A stretch of 64,000 bases of DNA, from the NCBI GenBank assembly GCA_001917175.1, contig MNTV01000019.1, positions 1 through 64,000 of the forward strand, in the 5' to 3' direction. The DNA comes from Azospirillum sp. 51_20. Its GTDB lineage: Bacteria > Pseudomonadota > Alphaproteobacteria > RF32 > CAG-239. The stretch's first letter is position 1, and each line of letters opens with the position of its first letter. This document shows positions 20,138 to 28,905 of this stretch, one piece after another. The notes under the pieces were generated by a model. It saw only the letters and a program-made list of their open reading frames with translations, was not told the origin of the DNA and made no database searches. The translations under genes were made by a program, and so were the position numbers.

Positions 20138-21799
20138 ATGCGGATTGGCGAATTTGACATAAACCGCGCCGACGGAAAAATACTGCTTAACGACATACGT
20201 CTTGATACCGGAATCCTTCCCCGCGGGCATAAACTGAGCAAAGAAGACATTTTATACCTCAAAATGACCGGCATCAGGAAAATCACCGCCGGAGAAATGG
20301 GTGTGGCCGATCTTTCGGCGGAAAACGCGCTTTCCAACCTGGCGCCGAGAATCGCCGGTAAAAACGTCGTTTACGTCACGCCGGAGCGCAATTTGTGCAA
20401 AATCGCCGCCGATCGCGACGGCATCTTCATCTGCCAGGAAAACCGGCTGTTGAAATTCAACCGTATGTCTTCCAAGGTTGTATTGAACACGATCGCCCCT
20501 TATCAAAACGTCCGCAAAGGCGAAGTCATCGCCGTTCTGTCGGTTTGTCCGCCGGCGCTGGAAGAAGAGCTGCTGGAGGAAATCGATTTTAAGCTTTCCG
20601 GCAACGAACCGCTGCTTTCGGTAGAAGAAACCAAAAACGAACAGGCGGCGGTCATTTATACGAAATTCTACGACGACGCGGCGGAAAACCATCATTTTTC
20701 CGCAATCGTGCGCAAAATGGTCAAAAACTACACGCCGTTCGGTTTGGAATTTACTGCCGAATACAGCTGTCCGCATACCGTTGACGGCATTGCCGAAGCG
20801 GTGGCGTATGCCGCCGGCAGGCACCGCGTCGTGATGATCGTTCCCGGCATGCCGGCCTGTCACCCCGACGACACCGCGCCGGCCGCGCTGAAAACCATTG
20901 TCGACAGCATCGTCTGCTCCCACATTCCCCAAGCCGACGCGCCTGATTTGATGATTGCGGTCAAACGCAACGCCAAGATTATTCATATGCCGTACAATTA
21001 CGACAAGACGGTGTCACCGCTGGCAGACCGCTTCATCCGCATCGCGGTCAAAAAAGACAAAATCACGCAAAGCGATTTCGCTTTTGAGCAAAACGTCTTC
21101 CTCGGCAACGAGATTTTAAGCAATGAGGAAAAAAACAGGATTATTGCGCCGGACGACAAGAAAAACAAGAAAGAACCCTCCATTGCCGCGGTCATTCTGG
21201 CCGCCGGTGTCAGCTCCCGCGCGCGCCGCAACAAACTGATGGTCAAAATAGGCGGCAAACCGTTGTTCATGAAAGCGGTGGAAGCCGCCGTCAGGTCAAA
21301 GGCTTCGCCGGTTTTCGTAATTACCGGACATGACGCGGAAAACCTGGAAGAACATCTGGAAAACATCGACATCAACATATTGCGCAACCACGACTACGCT
21401 TCGGGCGTCAAAACCTCCATCCGGCTGGGGCTGAAATCGGTGCCCTCCTCCTGCGACGGCGCGCTGCTGATCCCTGCCGACATGCCGAACATTACGGCCG
21501 AATACCTTAACCGGATGATAAAGTCTTTCAACAAAGGCAAAGAACGCCAGCTTTTGGTCTCCGCGTACGGCGGACACAAATACAATCCGGTTCTGTGGAG
21601 CAGCGACCTTTATCCGACGGCGGATCTGGTGCCGGAAGATTCTCATCTGCGTCAGGTTTTTCTTGAACATTCCGATTATCTCAGCCTGGTTGAAAGCGAC
21701 GCCGAAACCTGCCTTGACGTCAATTTTCCCAATGATCTGGAACTGCTGACGAAAGACGGTGAAGAAGCTTCCTCCGCCGCGCCGGCCGCCAAACCGTAA
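20138..21799 (+). CDS. Bifunctional molybdopterin-binding / MobA-like nucleotidyltransferase
   Basis: A 553-residue fusion. Residues 1-345 form a MoeA-like molybdopterin-binding part (LPRGHKLSKEDILYL; NYTPFGLEFTAEYSCPHTVD). Residues 350-540 form a MobA/MocA-type nucleotidyltransferase with VILAAGVSSRARRNKLM (the usual G-x-x-K loop is altered to R-R-N-K) and LIPADMPNIT, the metal-binding Asp. Such fusions in alphaproteobacteria act late in molybdenum-cofactor maturation for the xanthine-dehydrogenase family; the exact nucleotide is not determinable here. GGGGG precedes the ATG. It stands alone and is followed by a terminator and repeat copy A. Confidence 0.85.
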   Translation: MRIGEFDINRADGKILLNDIRLDTGILPRGHKLSKEDILYLKMTGIRKITAGEMGVADLSAENALSNLAPRIAGKNVVYVTPERNLCKIAADRDGIFICQENRLLKFNRMSSKVVLNTIAPYQNVRKGEVIAVLSVCPPALEEELLEEIDFKLSGNEPLLSVEETKNEQAAVIYTKFYDDAAENHHFSAIVRKMVKNYTPFGLEFTAEYSCPHTVDGIAEAVAYAAGRHRVVMIVPGMPACHPDDTAPAALKTIVDSIVCSHIPQADAPDLMIAVKRNAKIIHMPYNYDKTVSPLADRFIRIAVKKDKITQSDFAFEQNVFLGNEILSNEEKNRIIAPDDKKNKKEPSIAAVILAAGVSSRARRNKLMVKIGGKPLFMKAVEAAVRSKASPVFVITGHDAENLEEHLENIDINILRNHDYASGVKTSIRLGLKSVPSSCDGALLIPADMPNITAEYLNRMIKSFNKGKERQLLVSAYGGHKYNPVLWSSDLYPTADLVPEDSHLRQVFLEHSDYLSLVESDAETCLDVNFPNDLELLTKDGEEASSAAPAAKP

Positions 21800-21823
21800 A
21801 AGCGGCAAAGGCGGTTCCGAAAA

Positions 21824-21857
21824 CAAAAAACATCCCTGCTTCAACGGGATGTTTTTT
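21824..21857 (+). terminator. Intrinsic terminator after the molybdenum-cofactor gene
   Basis: AACATCCC and GGGATGTT form a hairpin followed by six T's. Repeat copy A begins two bases after the T run. Confidence 0.85.
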
Positions 21858-21858
21858 C

Positions 21859-21987
21859 ATGGTTTGAACGTCTTCTCCGGCAGACAGACCGACATCCGTC
21901 CCGGCCGCAGGGCTTGCGAAGCTTTGGGCCGAACGAACGCAGTTCGGAACGGACAATACAACCCGCGTAAACAGGCGGAAGGTTAAT
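21859..21987 (+). repeat. Post-terminator dispersed repeat, copy A
   Basis: Begins with ATG right after the T-tract and continues TTTGAACGTC, then GACATC-x-GTCCCGGCCGC, TTGCGAAGCTTT, GTTCGGAACGG and ends GGCGGAAGGTTAA. It aligns over its whole length with copies B (51927), C (43914, minus) and D (54711, minus). The open frame from the ATG is two codons long, so the conserved unit is not a protein. Confidence 0.6.
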
Positions 21988-22004
21988 TGACAGATAAAGT
22001 CAGC

Positions 22005-23057
22005 TCACCGCGCATCGTTTCCTTTCTGCATACGGTTTAGCACTTCGGTGGCATCATAAGTTTCGTCATATTCCTCAACCAAGCCGACCGCCCGGTAATA
22101 GCGGTCTGTCAAAACGGTATCTAGCGTTTTGTCCGGCCGGGCAATGACTTCATATACCGTCTGCAGCCGTTCAAGCGTGCGGTCGGAAGCCTGCGGACAG
22201 TTTTCCGCCAGCATCGCCAGGTCTTCGCTTTTGCCGCCGCAATAGCAGACCAGATCACAGCCGGCGGCAATCACCGCCGCGGCCTTTTCCCCGACACTGC
22301 CGTTTAAGGCCTTCATGTCAATGGCGTCGGAGATCAGCAAACCGTTAAAGTTAATCAGGCCGCGAATCAGGTAATCAATCGCTTTTTTGCTCAAAGTTAC
22401 CGGCAGACGGTCGTCGACCGCACTGACGACGATATGGGCGGTCATACCCGCCGGGCAGTCGTTATTTTCGGTAAACGGATAAAAATCCTTTGCCAATTCC
22501 GGCAAAGCATTATTTAAAACCGGCAGCCCCAGATGGGGATCCGTTTCCGCCCGTCCGTGCCCGGGCATGTGTTTGATGCAGGGACAGACGCCGTTGGACA
22601 GGTAGGCGCTGATCATCGCCTTTCCGAGCAGCGCCGTCTTCTGTTCGCTGCTGCCGAAACAACGCGATTTCAAAACCGGATGGGTCGCGGGATAAGCCAT
22701 ATCCAGCACCGGTGAAAAATTGAAATTGATCCCCGTCCGGCGCAAATCGTTACTGATAATTTCCGCATGGGCGGCAGCCATTTCTTCGTCCAGTTGTCCG
22801 AGCACATACTGCGACGCCGCAGGATGAAAATCAGAGCCGCTCAGACGACGAACCCGTCCGCCTTCCTGGTCAACGGCAATCAGGATATCGTCGCGGCCGG
22901 CCGCGGCGCGGATTTCCCCGGTCAGGCGGCGCAGCTGATCCGCATCGCGGATATTGCGGGCAAACAGGGAAACGCCTGCCGGCTGATACTTTTCCAACCA
23001 GCGCTTTTCCTCGTCGCTTAAACTCAGGCTGCTTACCGAAACCAACGCCGACAACAT
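22005..23057 (-). CDS. nagZ: Beta-N-acetylhexosaminidase (peptidoglycan recycling)
   Basis: A 350-residue GH3 enzyme that removes GlcNAc from anhydromuropeptides in the cytoplasm. Characteristic pieces are AVDQEGGRVRRL, CIKHMPGHGRAETDPHLGLP (K-H-x-P-G-H-G with the following D-P-H in place of the usual D-S-H) and LLISDAIDMKAL, whose Asp is the likely nucleophile. The start is the ATG preceded by GGAGG at eight bases; a longer frame upstream overlaps the protease gene and lacks this support. It is the last gene of the SPOR-S2P-nagZ cluster. Confidence 0.93.
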   Translation of the reverse strand: MLSALVSVSSLSLSDEEKRWLEKYQPAGVSLFARNIRDADQLRRLTGEIRAAAGRDDILIAVDQEGGRVRRLSGSDFHPAASQYVLGQLDEEMAAAHAEIISNDLRRTGINFNFSPVLDMAYPATHPVLKSRCFGSSEQKTALLGKAMISAYLSNGVCPCIKHMPGHGRAETDPHLGLPVLNNALPELAKDFYPFTENNDCPAGMTAHIVVSAVDDRLPVTLSKKAIDYLIRGLINFNGLLISDAIDMKALNGSVGEKAAAVIAAGCDLVCYCGGKSEDLAMLAENCPQASDRTLERLQTVYEVIARPDKTLDTVLTDRYYRAVGLVEEYDETYDATEVLNRMQKGNDAR

Positions 23058-23061
23058 GATT

Positions 23062-23715
23062 CTAACCTCCCAATATTTCCATAAACCAGGACAACACTCC
23101 CGACAGATACCAGCGCAGCGGGTCAATCACCGGCACGCCGAACGCAGCGCCGAAAGCAGGCAGAACGACGGCCGCAACGATCAGCACCGCCAATCCGTAA
23201 CGGTCGGAAGAAACATACTTTTGCGCCCACGGACGGCGGATCCAGCCGAAAAACAGTTTGGAGCCGTCCAGCGGCGGGATCGGCAGCAGGTTGAAAAACG
23301 CCAGCACCAGATTGCTGATGACAAAATACAGCAAAAACAGCTTCAGCAAGCCGGGTATCCCGGGAAAAAGATTGAATATCAGCCCGGCCGCAAGTGCCAG
23401 CGCCAGGTTGGCGGCAATGCCGGCGCCGGAAACAATCAGCATGTCGCGGGGAAATTTCTTCAACCGGTAAAAACTGACCGGAACCGGTTTGGCCCAGCCG
23501 AACAGAAAGCCGGTGCCGCTCCAGAGCAAAAACAGCGGCAGAAAAACCGAACCGAACGGGTCGATATGATTAAGCGGGTTGAGCGACAGCCGCCCCGCCC
23601 GCCTGGCGGTATCGTCTCCGAGCATATAGGCGGCATAGCCGTGCGCCACTTCGTGCAATACGATCGCCAGAAAAACGGAACACAGGGAAACGGCAACGCC
23701 GAGATACACTTCCAT
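23062..23715 (-). CDS. Site-2 protease family (M50) membrane metalloprotease
   Basis: A 217-residue integral membrane protease of the M50 (YwhC/YdbC-like) group. The zinc site is in AIVLHEVAHGYAAYMLGD (H-E-x-x-H), and NLLPIPPLDGSKLF supplies the second motif (x-P-x-x-D-G). About six membrane segments are seen. The start with AGGA seven bases upstream is preferred over one 18 codons earlier. It lies 2 bases after the SPOR gene and 4 bases before nagZ, so it is co-transcribed; its stop region contains the nagZ ribosome site. The substrate is unknown. Confidence 0.92.
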   Translation of the reverse strand: MEVYLGVAVSLCSVFLAIVLHEVAHGYAAYMLGDDTARRAGRLSLNPLNHIDPFGSVFLPLFLLWSGTGFLFGWAKPVPVSFYRLKKFPRDMLIVSGAGIAANLALALAAGLIFNLFPGIPGLLKLFLLYFVISNLVLAFFNLLPIPPLDGSKLFFGWIRRPWAQKYVSSDRYGLAVLIVAAVVLPAFGAAFGVPVIDPLRWYLSGVLSWFMEILGG

Positions 23716-23717
23716 CG

Positions 23718-24665
23718 CTATTTCCTTGCGGTAAAGCAGCTGCCGCCGGCGGCCTTTAATTTGCCGCACAAAGCGGCGGCCTCGGCCTTGGTGGCAAAAC
23801 TGCCGGCTTTCAGGCGGTAATAGGTTCCCTTGGCGCCGAGATCAACGCTGCTGACCTCATGGGGCAGCCCCGACAAAATCTTGTATTTTGCCGACATGGT
23901 TTTCCACGATTTTTCAACCGCGGCTTTGTTGGGCGAAGACATCAACTGAATCTGCCAGGTTCCTTTGGCAATCGTTTCCTGCTTTGCCGCGGCGGGGGCG
24001 GCCTCTTTAGCCTTCGGCGCGGGCCGTTCGGCCTTAACTGCCGTTCTGACGGCCTTTGTTTCTGCCGGAACCGGCTCTTCGGCCCTGCCTGCGACAGGCT
24101 TTTCCTTTTCGGCGGCGGCTTCAGCCGTAACCGGAACGACCGGCGCTTTTTCCGCCTCCGTCTTTACCTCTGCCGGTTTGGCCGGCGCGGCCAGCGATTC
24201 CGCCCGGATCTCGTTTGTTTTGGCAGCCGGCGCGGCGTTTTCTTTGGCGGTTACCTCTTCGACCAGCGCTTCAATGGCGTCGGCGTTCGGCTGTTCGGAA
24301 GGCGGCAGGACGTTGGCTTCCTCCGGATTTTCGGGTTTGCGCTCAATAATGTCGTAGACGGTTTTTTCCTGGTTGGAAATTTCCACACTGCCGGGTTCCA
24401 CCGGCGGAATTTTCACTTCTTCCTGCGGACGGCGGATCACCGGCACTTCCTCTTCTTCGCCGCTTTGGTACTGCGGCGCCAGCACGAACCAGCCGACCAC
24501 GGCCGCCATTGCCAGACCGGCCAGCGCGCCGATGAACAGACTGCGGGAATTGTTGATTTCGTTGCGTTTTTCCTCAAGATCAAAATTTGCCTGTTTTTGG
24601 CGGAACTCGTTTAAAACATCATCGTCGCCCATTCGGAAATTGTCCGGAAAACCGTTTAACATCAT
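23718..24665 (-). CDS. SPOR domain envelope protein
   Basis: A 315-residue cell-envelope protein with a short cytoplasmic N-terminus, one membrane segment (LFIGALAGLAMAAVVGWFVL), a long low-complexity Ala/Pro/Glu/Lys-rich periplasmic linker and a C-terminal SPOR domain (about 242-315; WQIQLMSSPNKAAVEK...YYRLKAGSFATKAEA). SPOR domains bind denuded glycan strands at the division septum. The start is the double ATG with AGGAG five bases upstream. It leads the SPOR-S2P-nagZ operon, which fits cell-wall turnover. Confidence 0.92.
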   Translation of the reverse strand: MMLNGFPDNFRMGDDDVLNEFRQKQANFDLEEKRNEINNSRSLFIGALAGLAMAAVVGWFVLAPQYQSGEEEEVPVIRRPQEEVKIPPVEPGSVEISNQEKTVYDIIERKPENPEEANVLPPSEQPNADAIEALVEEVTAKENAAPAAKTNEIRAESLAAPAKPAEVKTEAEKAPVVPVTAEAAAEKEKPVAGRAEEPVPAETKAVRTAVKAERPAPKAKEAAPAAAKQETIAKGTWQIQLMSSPNKAAVEKSWKTMSAKYKILSGLPHEVSSVDLGAKGTYYRLKAGSFATKAEAAALCGKLKAAGGSCFTARK

Positions 24666-24784
24666 CTTTTCTCCTGTTACCTCCGCCTCAAAACATATAT
24701 TATGCGCCAAGGCGTTTTTTTAGCTTTCAATCAAATTAAAAGTAATATACATTATAAAAGATCAAATAGTAAAGGTATAAATTT

Positions 24785-25579
24785 ATGAAAATTGCCGCCT
24801 ACAACCTGAACTCGATTAACGCCCGGATCGAAAACCTGACCGCATGGCTTGCCAAAGCGGCGCCCGACGTCGTTCTGGTACAGGAAATAAAAAGCGAATA
24901 CAACAACTTTCCCTTCTTTGAACTCCGCGCCGCTGGCTACGAGGCGAAAATGCTCGGACAGAAGAGCTACAACGGGGTGGCGGTGCTGAGCCGGCATCCG
25001 CTTTCCGTCGTCCGCGAAGGGCTGCCGGATTTTGACGACGAAAACGCCCGATATCTCGAAACGGAAGTTTCAGTACAAGGACAAAAATGGCGGCTGGCCT
25101 CAATTTATCTGCCCAACGGCAACCCGCCCTACAACGATGTTGCCGACCGTTCCAAATATCTCTACAAACTGGAATGGATGAACGCTTTTCTCCGCCATGC
25201 CGCAGATTTGCGGAAACTTGACTGTCCGGTGGTTCTCGGCGGCGACTTCAACGTCATTTTGACCGAAAACGACGTTTATGATCCGAAACCCTTTGCCGAC
25301 GACGCCCTTTTTCTCCCGGAAGTGCGGCGCAAGCTGAACGCCCTGTGCCACGGCGGTTTTTACGACGCGTTTCGCACCCTGCATCCGAAAGACCCGGGAT
25401 ATACCTTCTGGGACTATACCGGCAACGCCCTCGCCGCCGATTTCGGCATGCGGATAGACTATCTGTTTCTGAACGCGCCGGCGGTTGACCGGCTGCTTTC
25501 CTGTACGGTCGACAAAAGCCCACGGCTGGCGCCCAAACCCTCCGACCATACCGCCCTTGTTGCCGAGTTCCGCCCATGA
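24785..25579 (+). CDS. xthA: Exodeoxyribonuclease III (AP endonuclease)
   Basis: A 264-residue Mg-dependent base-excision-repair nuclease. Conserved blocks are KIAAYNLNSINARI, VLVQEIKSE (metal Glu), GGDFNVILTENDVYDP, RIDYLFLNAP and the C-terminal KPSDHTALVAEF with the catalytic His. Length is typical. Its last codon overlaps the start of rnr by four bases (ATGA), so translation is coupled. Confidence 0.96.
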   Translation: MKIAAYNLNSINARIENLTAWLAKAAPDVVLVQEIKSEYNNFPFFELRAAGYEAKMLGQKSYNGVAVLSRHPLSVVREGLPDFDDENARYLETEVSVQGQKWRLASIYLPNGNPPYNDVADRSKYLYKLEWMNAFLRHAADLRKLDCPVVLGGDFNVILTENDVYDPKPFADDALFLPEVRRKLNALCHGGFYDAFRTLHPKDPGYTFWDYTGNALAADFGMRIDYLFLNAPAVDRLLSCTVDKSPRLAPKPSDHTALVAEFRP

Positions 25580-27597
25580 GAAAACATAACGACAAGGCGG
25601 ACGAACGTTACGTTCCGTTCAAAATAACCGCCGTCGACAAAGACGGCGAGCCGTTGGCCGCCGCCCTTGACGGAAAATACAAAAACCGGAATTTTCCGCT
25701 TAAAAGCAGCCGCCGGCTGCCGGCACCGGCCGTCGGCGACGAATTTTTGGGAAAACTGCAGAAAACGGCGGAAGGATTTTGCGTCAAAGCAGTCTCCCGC
25801 CTTGCCGGAGAACGGACGGAAACGGGCGAAAACCTGTTCGGAACGATTGAGCGGCAAAACCACGTTTGCCTTGTAACACCGGTGGAACGCGGCGCCAAAC
25901 CGATCGTCCTCGGCGAAAACAAAACTCTGAAAAACGGTGACTTCGTCGAAATCGCCGTCAGCGGCAGCGGTGCCGCCCGACAGGTGTCGGTGGTTAAAAA
26001 CCTCGGCCCGTTTAGCATGGAAAAGTTAAACGAAGTGCTGATCGCGCAAAAATACAAACTGCCGCAGGCATTTGAACGGGACGTAACCGACGAATGCCGG
26101 AAATTTCCCGATTTTGCCGCTTCCGAACGAGTCAATCTCTGCGAACTGCCGTTCGTCACCATTGACGGCGACGACTCCAAAGACTTTGACGACGCCGTTT
26201 ACGCCTGCCGCACCGACGACGGTTTCGGGCTGATCGTTGCCATTGCCGACGTATCTTTTTACGTGCGTCCGGGCAGCGCACTCGACCGCGAAGCCTGCCG
26301 CCGCGGCAATTCCGTTTATCTGCCGCAGACGGTGATCCCGATGCTGCCGGAAATCCTAAGCAACGACCTCTGCTCGCTCAACCCCGGCGTCAAGCGCCCG
26401 GCAATCGCCTGTTTCATGCAGATCGACCGGGCGGGAAACCTGCTTGACTGGGAATTCCGAAGGGTTGTCATCAAGTCCGCCGCCCGGCTGACTTACAAAG
26501 AAACGGAAGCGGCAATCCGGGGCGAGTTCAACGGCCGGACCAAAAAGCTTTTCAAAACGGCGATCACGCCTCTTTACGAAGCTTATCAGGCGCTGGCTCT
26601 GGCCCGCAAAAGACGCGGGGCGCTGGAGCTGGAAACGACCGAAGTCAAAATCCGCCTTGACAAGAACGGAAACGTGGCTGCGGTTGAAAAACGGGAAAGC
26701 CTCGTCAGCCACAAAATCATCGAAGAATTCATGATCGCTGCCAATGTGGCCGCCGCCCGCCGGCTGCAGCTCTCCAAACAACCGGTCATGTATCGCGTCC
26801 ACGACCGTCCGTCAGAAGAAAAATTAAAAGAAATCAAACCGCTGCTTGATAGTCTTAAACTAAAACTTCCGGATTGTCAGGCGTTAAAGCCGGAACATTT
26901 TAACCGCCTTATCGAACTTTGCCGGCAAAAGGACCGCGGCGCCGGCATTGACGACCTGGTTCTGCGTTTGCAATGTCAGGCGCAGTATTCTCCGCAAAAC
27001 ATCGGGCATTTCGGACTTGGTCTGAAAGAATACGTTCATTTTACCTCGCCGATCCGCAGATACGCAGATTTACTGATCCACCGGGCACTGGTCAACGCCT
27101 GTTCCTTTTCCCCGGCGGAAGAAGAAATGCCGTCCCAACGCGCCTTTGCCGAAACCGCCGATCATCTCTGCACCGCCGAACGCGCGGCCGCGGCGGCGGA
27201 AAGGGACTTAACCGCCCGTTATCTTTCGCTTTATCTGAAGCCGCTGACGGGAACCGAATTTGAAGTTAAAATCAGCGGGTTGACCAACGCCGGAATTTTT
27301 GTCAGAATAGAAAGCCTCGGCGCCGAAGGGCTGATTCCGATGCGCTCGCTGCCGAAAGACTATTATACCCTGCTTGACGCCGGCAGCTGTCTTAAAGGAA
27401 CGGAAAACAAACTGAAGTTCCGTCTCGGACAAAAGCTTGCCGTCGTCTTATGCGAAGCCTCGCCGGAAAGCGGCGGCCTGATCTTCCGCTATGCGGGCGA
27501 AGACCCCGTCAGGGAAGAAAAACCCGCCCGCCCAAGCAAGGCAAAAAAGAAAAAAACAACCAAGACAAAAAACAAAGAACGCAAAAAAAAACACTAA
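25576..27597 (+). CDS. rnr: Ribonuclease R
   Basis: A 673-residue processive 3'-5' exoribonuclease of the RNase II/R family. The catalytic block FVTIDGDDSKDFDDAVY carries the metal-binding Asp residues. Also seen are DREACRRGNSVYLPQTVIPM, YVHFTSPIRRYADLLIHRAL, a C-terminal S1 domain (about 560-640; GIFVRIESLGAEGLIP) and a very Lys-rich tail of about 40 residues. It is shorter than E. coli RNase R (over 800) because the N-terminal helix-turn-helix extension is absent. It is coupled to xthA upstream; the S41 protease follows 28 bases on. Confidence 0.94.
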   Translation: MRKHNDKADERYVPFKITAVDKDGEPLAAALDGKYKNRNFPLKSSRRLPAPAVGDEFLGKLQKTAEGFCVKAVSRLAGERTETGENLFGTIERQNHVCLVTPVERGAKPIVLGENKTLKNGDFVEIAVSGSGAARQVSVVKNLGPFSMEKLNEVLIAQKYKLPQAFERDVTDECRKFPDFAASERVNLCELPFVTIDGDDSKDFDDAVYACRTDDGFGLIVAIADVSFYVRPGSALDREACRRGNSVYLPQTVIPMLPEILSNDLCSLNPGVKRPAIACFMQIDRAGNLLDWEFRRVVIKSAARLTYKETEAAIRGEFNGRTKKLFKTAITPLYEAYQALALARKRRGALELETTEVKIRLDKNGNVAAVEKRESLVSHKIIEEFMIAANVAAARRLQLSKQPVMYRVHDRPSEEKLKEIKPLLDSLKLKLPDCQALKPEHFNRLIELCRQKDRGAGIDDLVLRLQCQAQYSPQNIGHFGLGLKEYVHFTSPIRRYADLLIHRALVNACSFSPAEEEMPSQRAFAETADHLCTAERAAAAAERDLTARYLSLYLKPLTGTEFEVKISGLTNAGIFVRIESLGAEGLIPMRSLPKDYYTLLDAGSCLKGTENKLKFRLGQKLAVVLCEASPESGGLIFRYAGEDPVREEKPARPSKAKKKKTTKTKNKERKKKH

Positions 27598-27625
27598 GCG
27601 CCCCGATAAGAAAGCCTGAATACCG

Positions 27626-28711
27626 ATGCAAAAACTGCTCCTGCTGCTGATCTCCCTGTTTGCCGCCGGCAACGTCCGCGCCGACGAGCTTTCGCTGATT
27701 ACCGCATTCTATACTACCATCGGCGAAAAACACGCCGAACCGATAACAGCCGAACGTTTGACCGTCAACGGTTTACAGGGATTGACGGCAATCGACAGGG
27801 ATCTGCTTTTCGCCGACGGCAGGGAAATGGTTTATCTCTATCACAAAAGGCAGCAGGTCGACCTGTGGCATAAACCGGAAAACCCCGATGACATTGATGC
27901 CTGGGCCAAAATCACCCTGGAGGTGACGGAAGCGGCCGTCAAAAACTCGCCGAAAGCCGCCGAACGGGATTTTGAACTGATCGAAAAAGTAATGGCCGCC
28001 GCGGCGGAAAGCCTTAACGACAATTCCCGCTATTATTCGGAGCTTGACGAAACGGAGAATGATGCTCCCAAACCCTTAAGGCTTTTTGCCCGGCGGATGA
28101 TCGGCGACGTTTTGTACATCAGAATCGGCAGCTTTAACGGCGCCACCAAACAAAACGTGCTTTCCGCCCTCAAGGATTATCCCGCGGCCAAAGGCGTGAT
28201 TCTTGACCTCAGGGGCAACCGCGGCGGTCTGCTGACGGCTGCCATCGACGTGGCCGGCATTTTCATTGACGGCGGCATCATCGCCTCGGTCAAAGGCAGG
28301 GACAATGGCGCGGTCAAATATTACAACGCCGACGAGGAAACCGGCTTTAACCTGCCGGTCGTCATCCTGATCGACGGCAACACCGCCTCCTCCGCCGAAG
28401 TGGTGGCCGCCGCCCTCAGCGAACAGGTTCAGGCCAAACTGGTCGGCACCAACAGCTTCGGCAAAGGCAGCATTCAGGAAATGTACAGTTTTGAAAACGG
28501 CGGCAAACTGGCTCTGACGACGGCGCATTTCTATACCCCCTCCGGCCAGAAAATCGACAAGATAGGATTGATTCCGGACTATTGTACGTTCAACGCCGAC
28601 GACAACGTGCCGATCGACCGCGCTTCGGCTTTTACCAACCTGCGCTGCGAACGGGAAAGCCGGGAAAGAAACGAAGCGGACATTGAGCTGGCGGTTTCCA
28701 TCTTAAAATAG
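27626..28711 (+). CDS. S41 family carboxyl-terminal processing protease
   Basis: A 361-residue periplasmic protease with a signal peptide (MQKLLLLLISLFAAGNVRA). The catalytic pair lies in LIDGNTASSAEVVAAAL (Ser) and LVGTNSFGKGSIQEM (Lys). The usual PDZ domain is not obvious, so it may be a PDZ-less member. Family members trim or degrade envelope proteins. It follows rnr closely and is closed by a terminator. Confidence 0.9.
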   Translation: MQKLLLLLISLFAAGNVRADELSLITAFYTTIGEKHAEPITAERLTVNGLQGLTAIDRDLLFADGREMVYLYHKRQQVDLWHKPENPDDIDAWAKITLEVTEAAVKNSPKAAERDFELIEKVMAAAAESLNDNSRYYSELDETENDAPKPLRLFARRMIGDVLYIRIGSFNGATKQNVLSALKDYPAAKGVILDLRGNRGGLLTAAIDVAGIFIDGGIIASVKGRDNGAVKYYNADEETGFNLPVVILIDGNTASSAEVVAAALSEQVQAKLVGTNSFGKGSIQEMYSFENGGKLALTTAHFYTPSGQKIDKIGLIPDYCTFNADDNVPIDRASAFTNLRCERESRERNEADIELAVSILK

Positions 28712-28723
28712 ACGCCAAAACTT

Positions 28724-28754
28724 AAAAAAACCGGACATTTGCGTCCGGTTTTTT
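28724..28754 (+). terminator. Intrinsic terminator after the S41 protease gene
   Basis: ACCGGAC and GTCCGGT form a hairpin with a six-base loop, followed by six T's. Confidence 0.88.
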
Positions 28755-28773
28755 CATTTGCCATAACCCAAAG

Positions 28774-28856
28774 GTTGTAATTTTATACAAAAGCATACAA
28801 AAGAAGAATTTTATTGTTGACTGTACAAGGTATAATTGTATGATGCTAATTACAAC
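28774..28856. promoter_or_regulatory. Dyad-rich control region of the lysR gene
   Basis: TTGTAATTTTATACAA (28775-28790) is a palindrome of the LysR-box type T-N11-A. TACAA and TTGTA face each other again at 28824-28840, overlapping a TATAAT, and GTTGTAATT at 28774 is mirrored by AATTACAAC at 28848. The arrangement suggests autoregulation by the LysR protein encoded downstream. Confidence 0.5.
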
Positions 28857-28905
28857 TTCAAGGTAATGTTTTTTTTAAAAACAATTATTAAAGGCAAGAT
28901 ATTTT

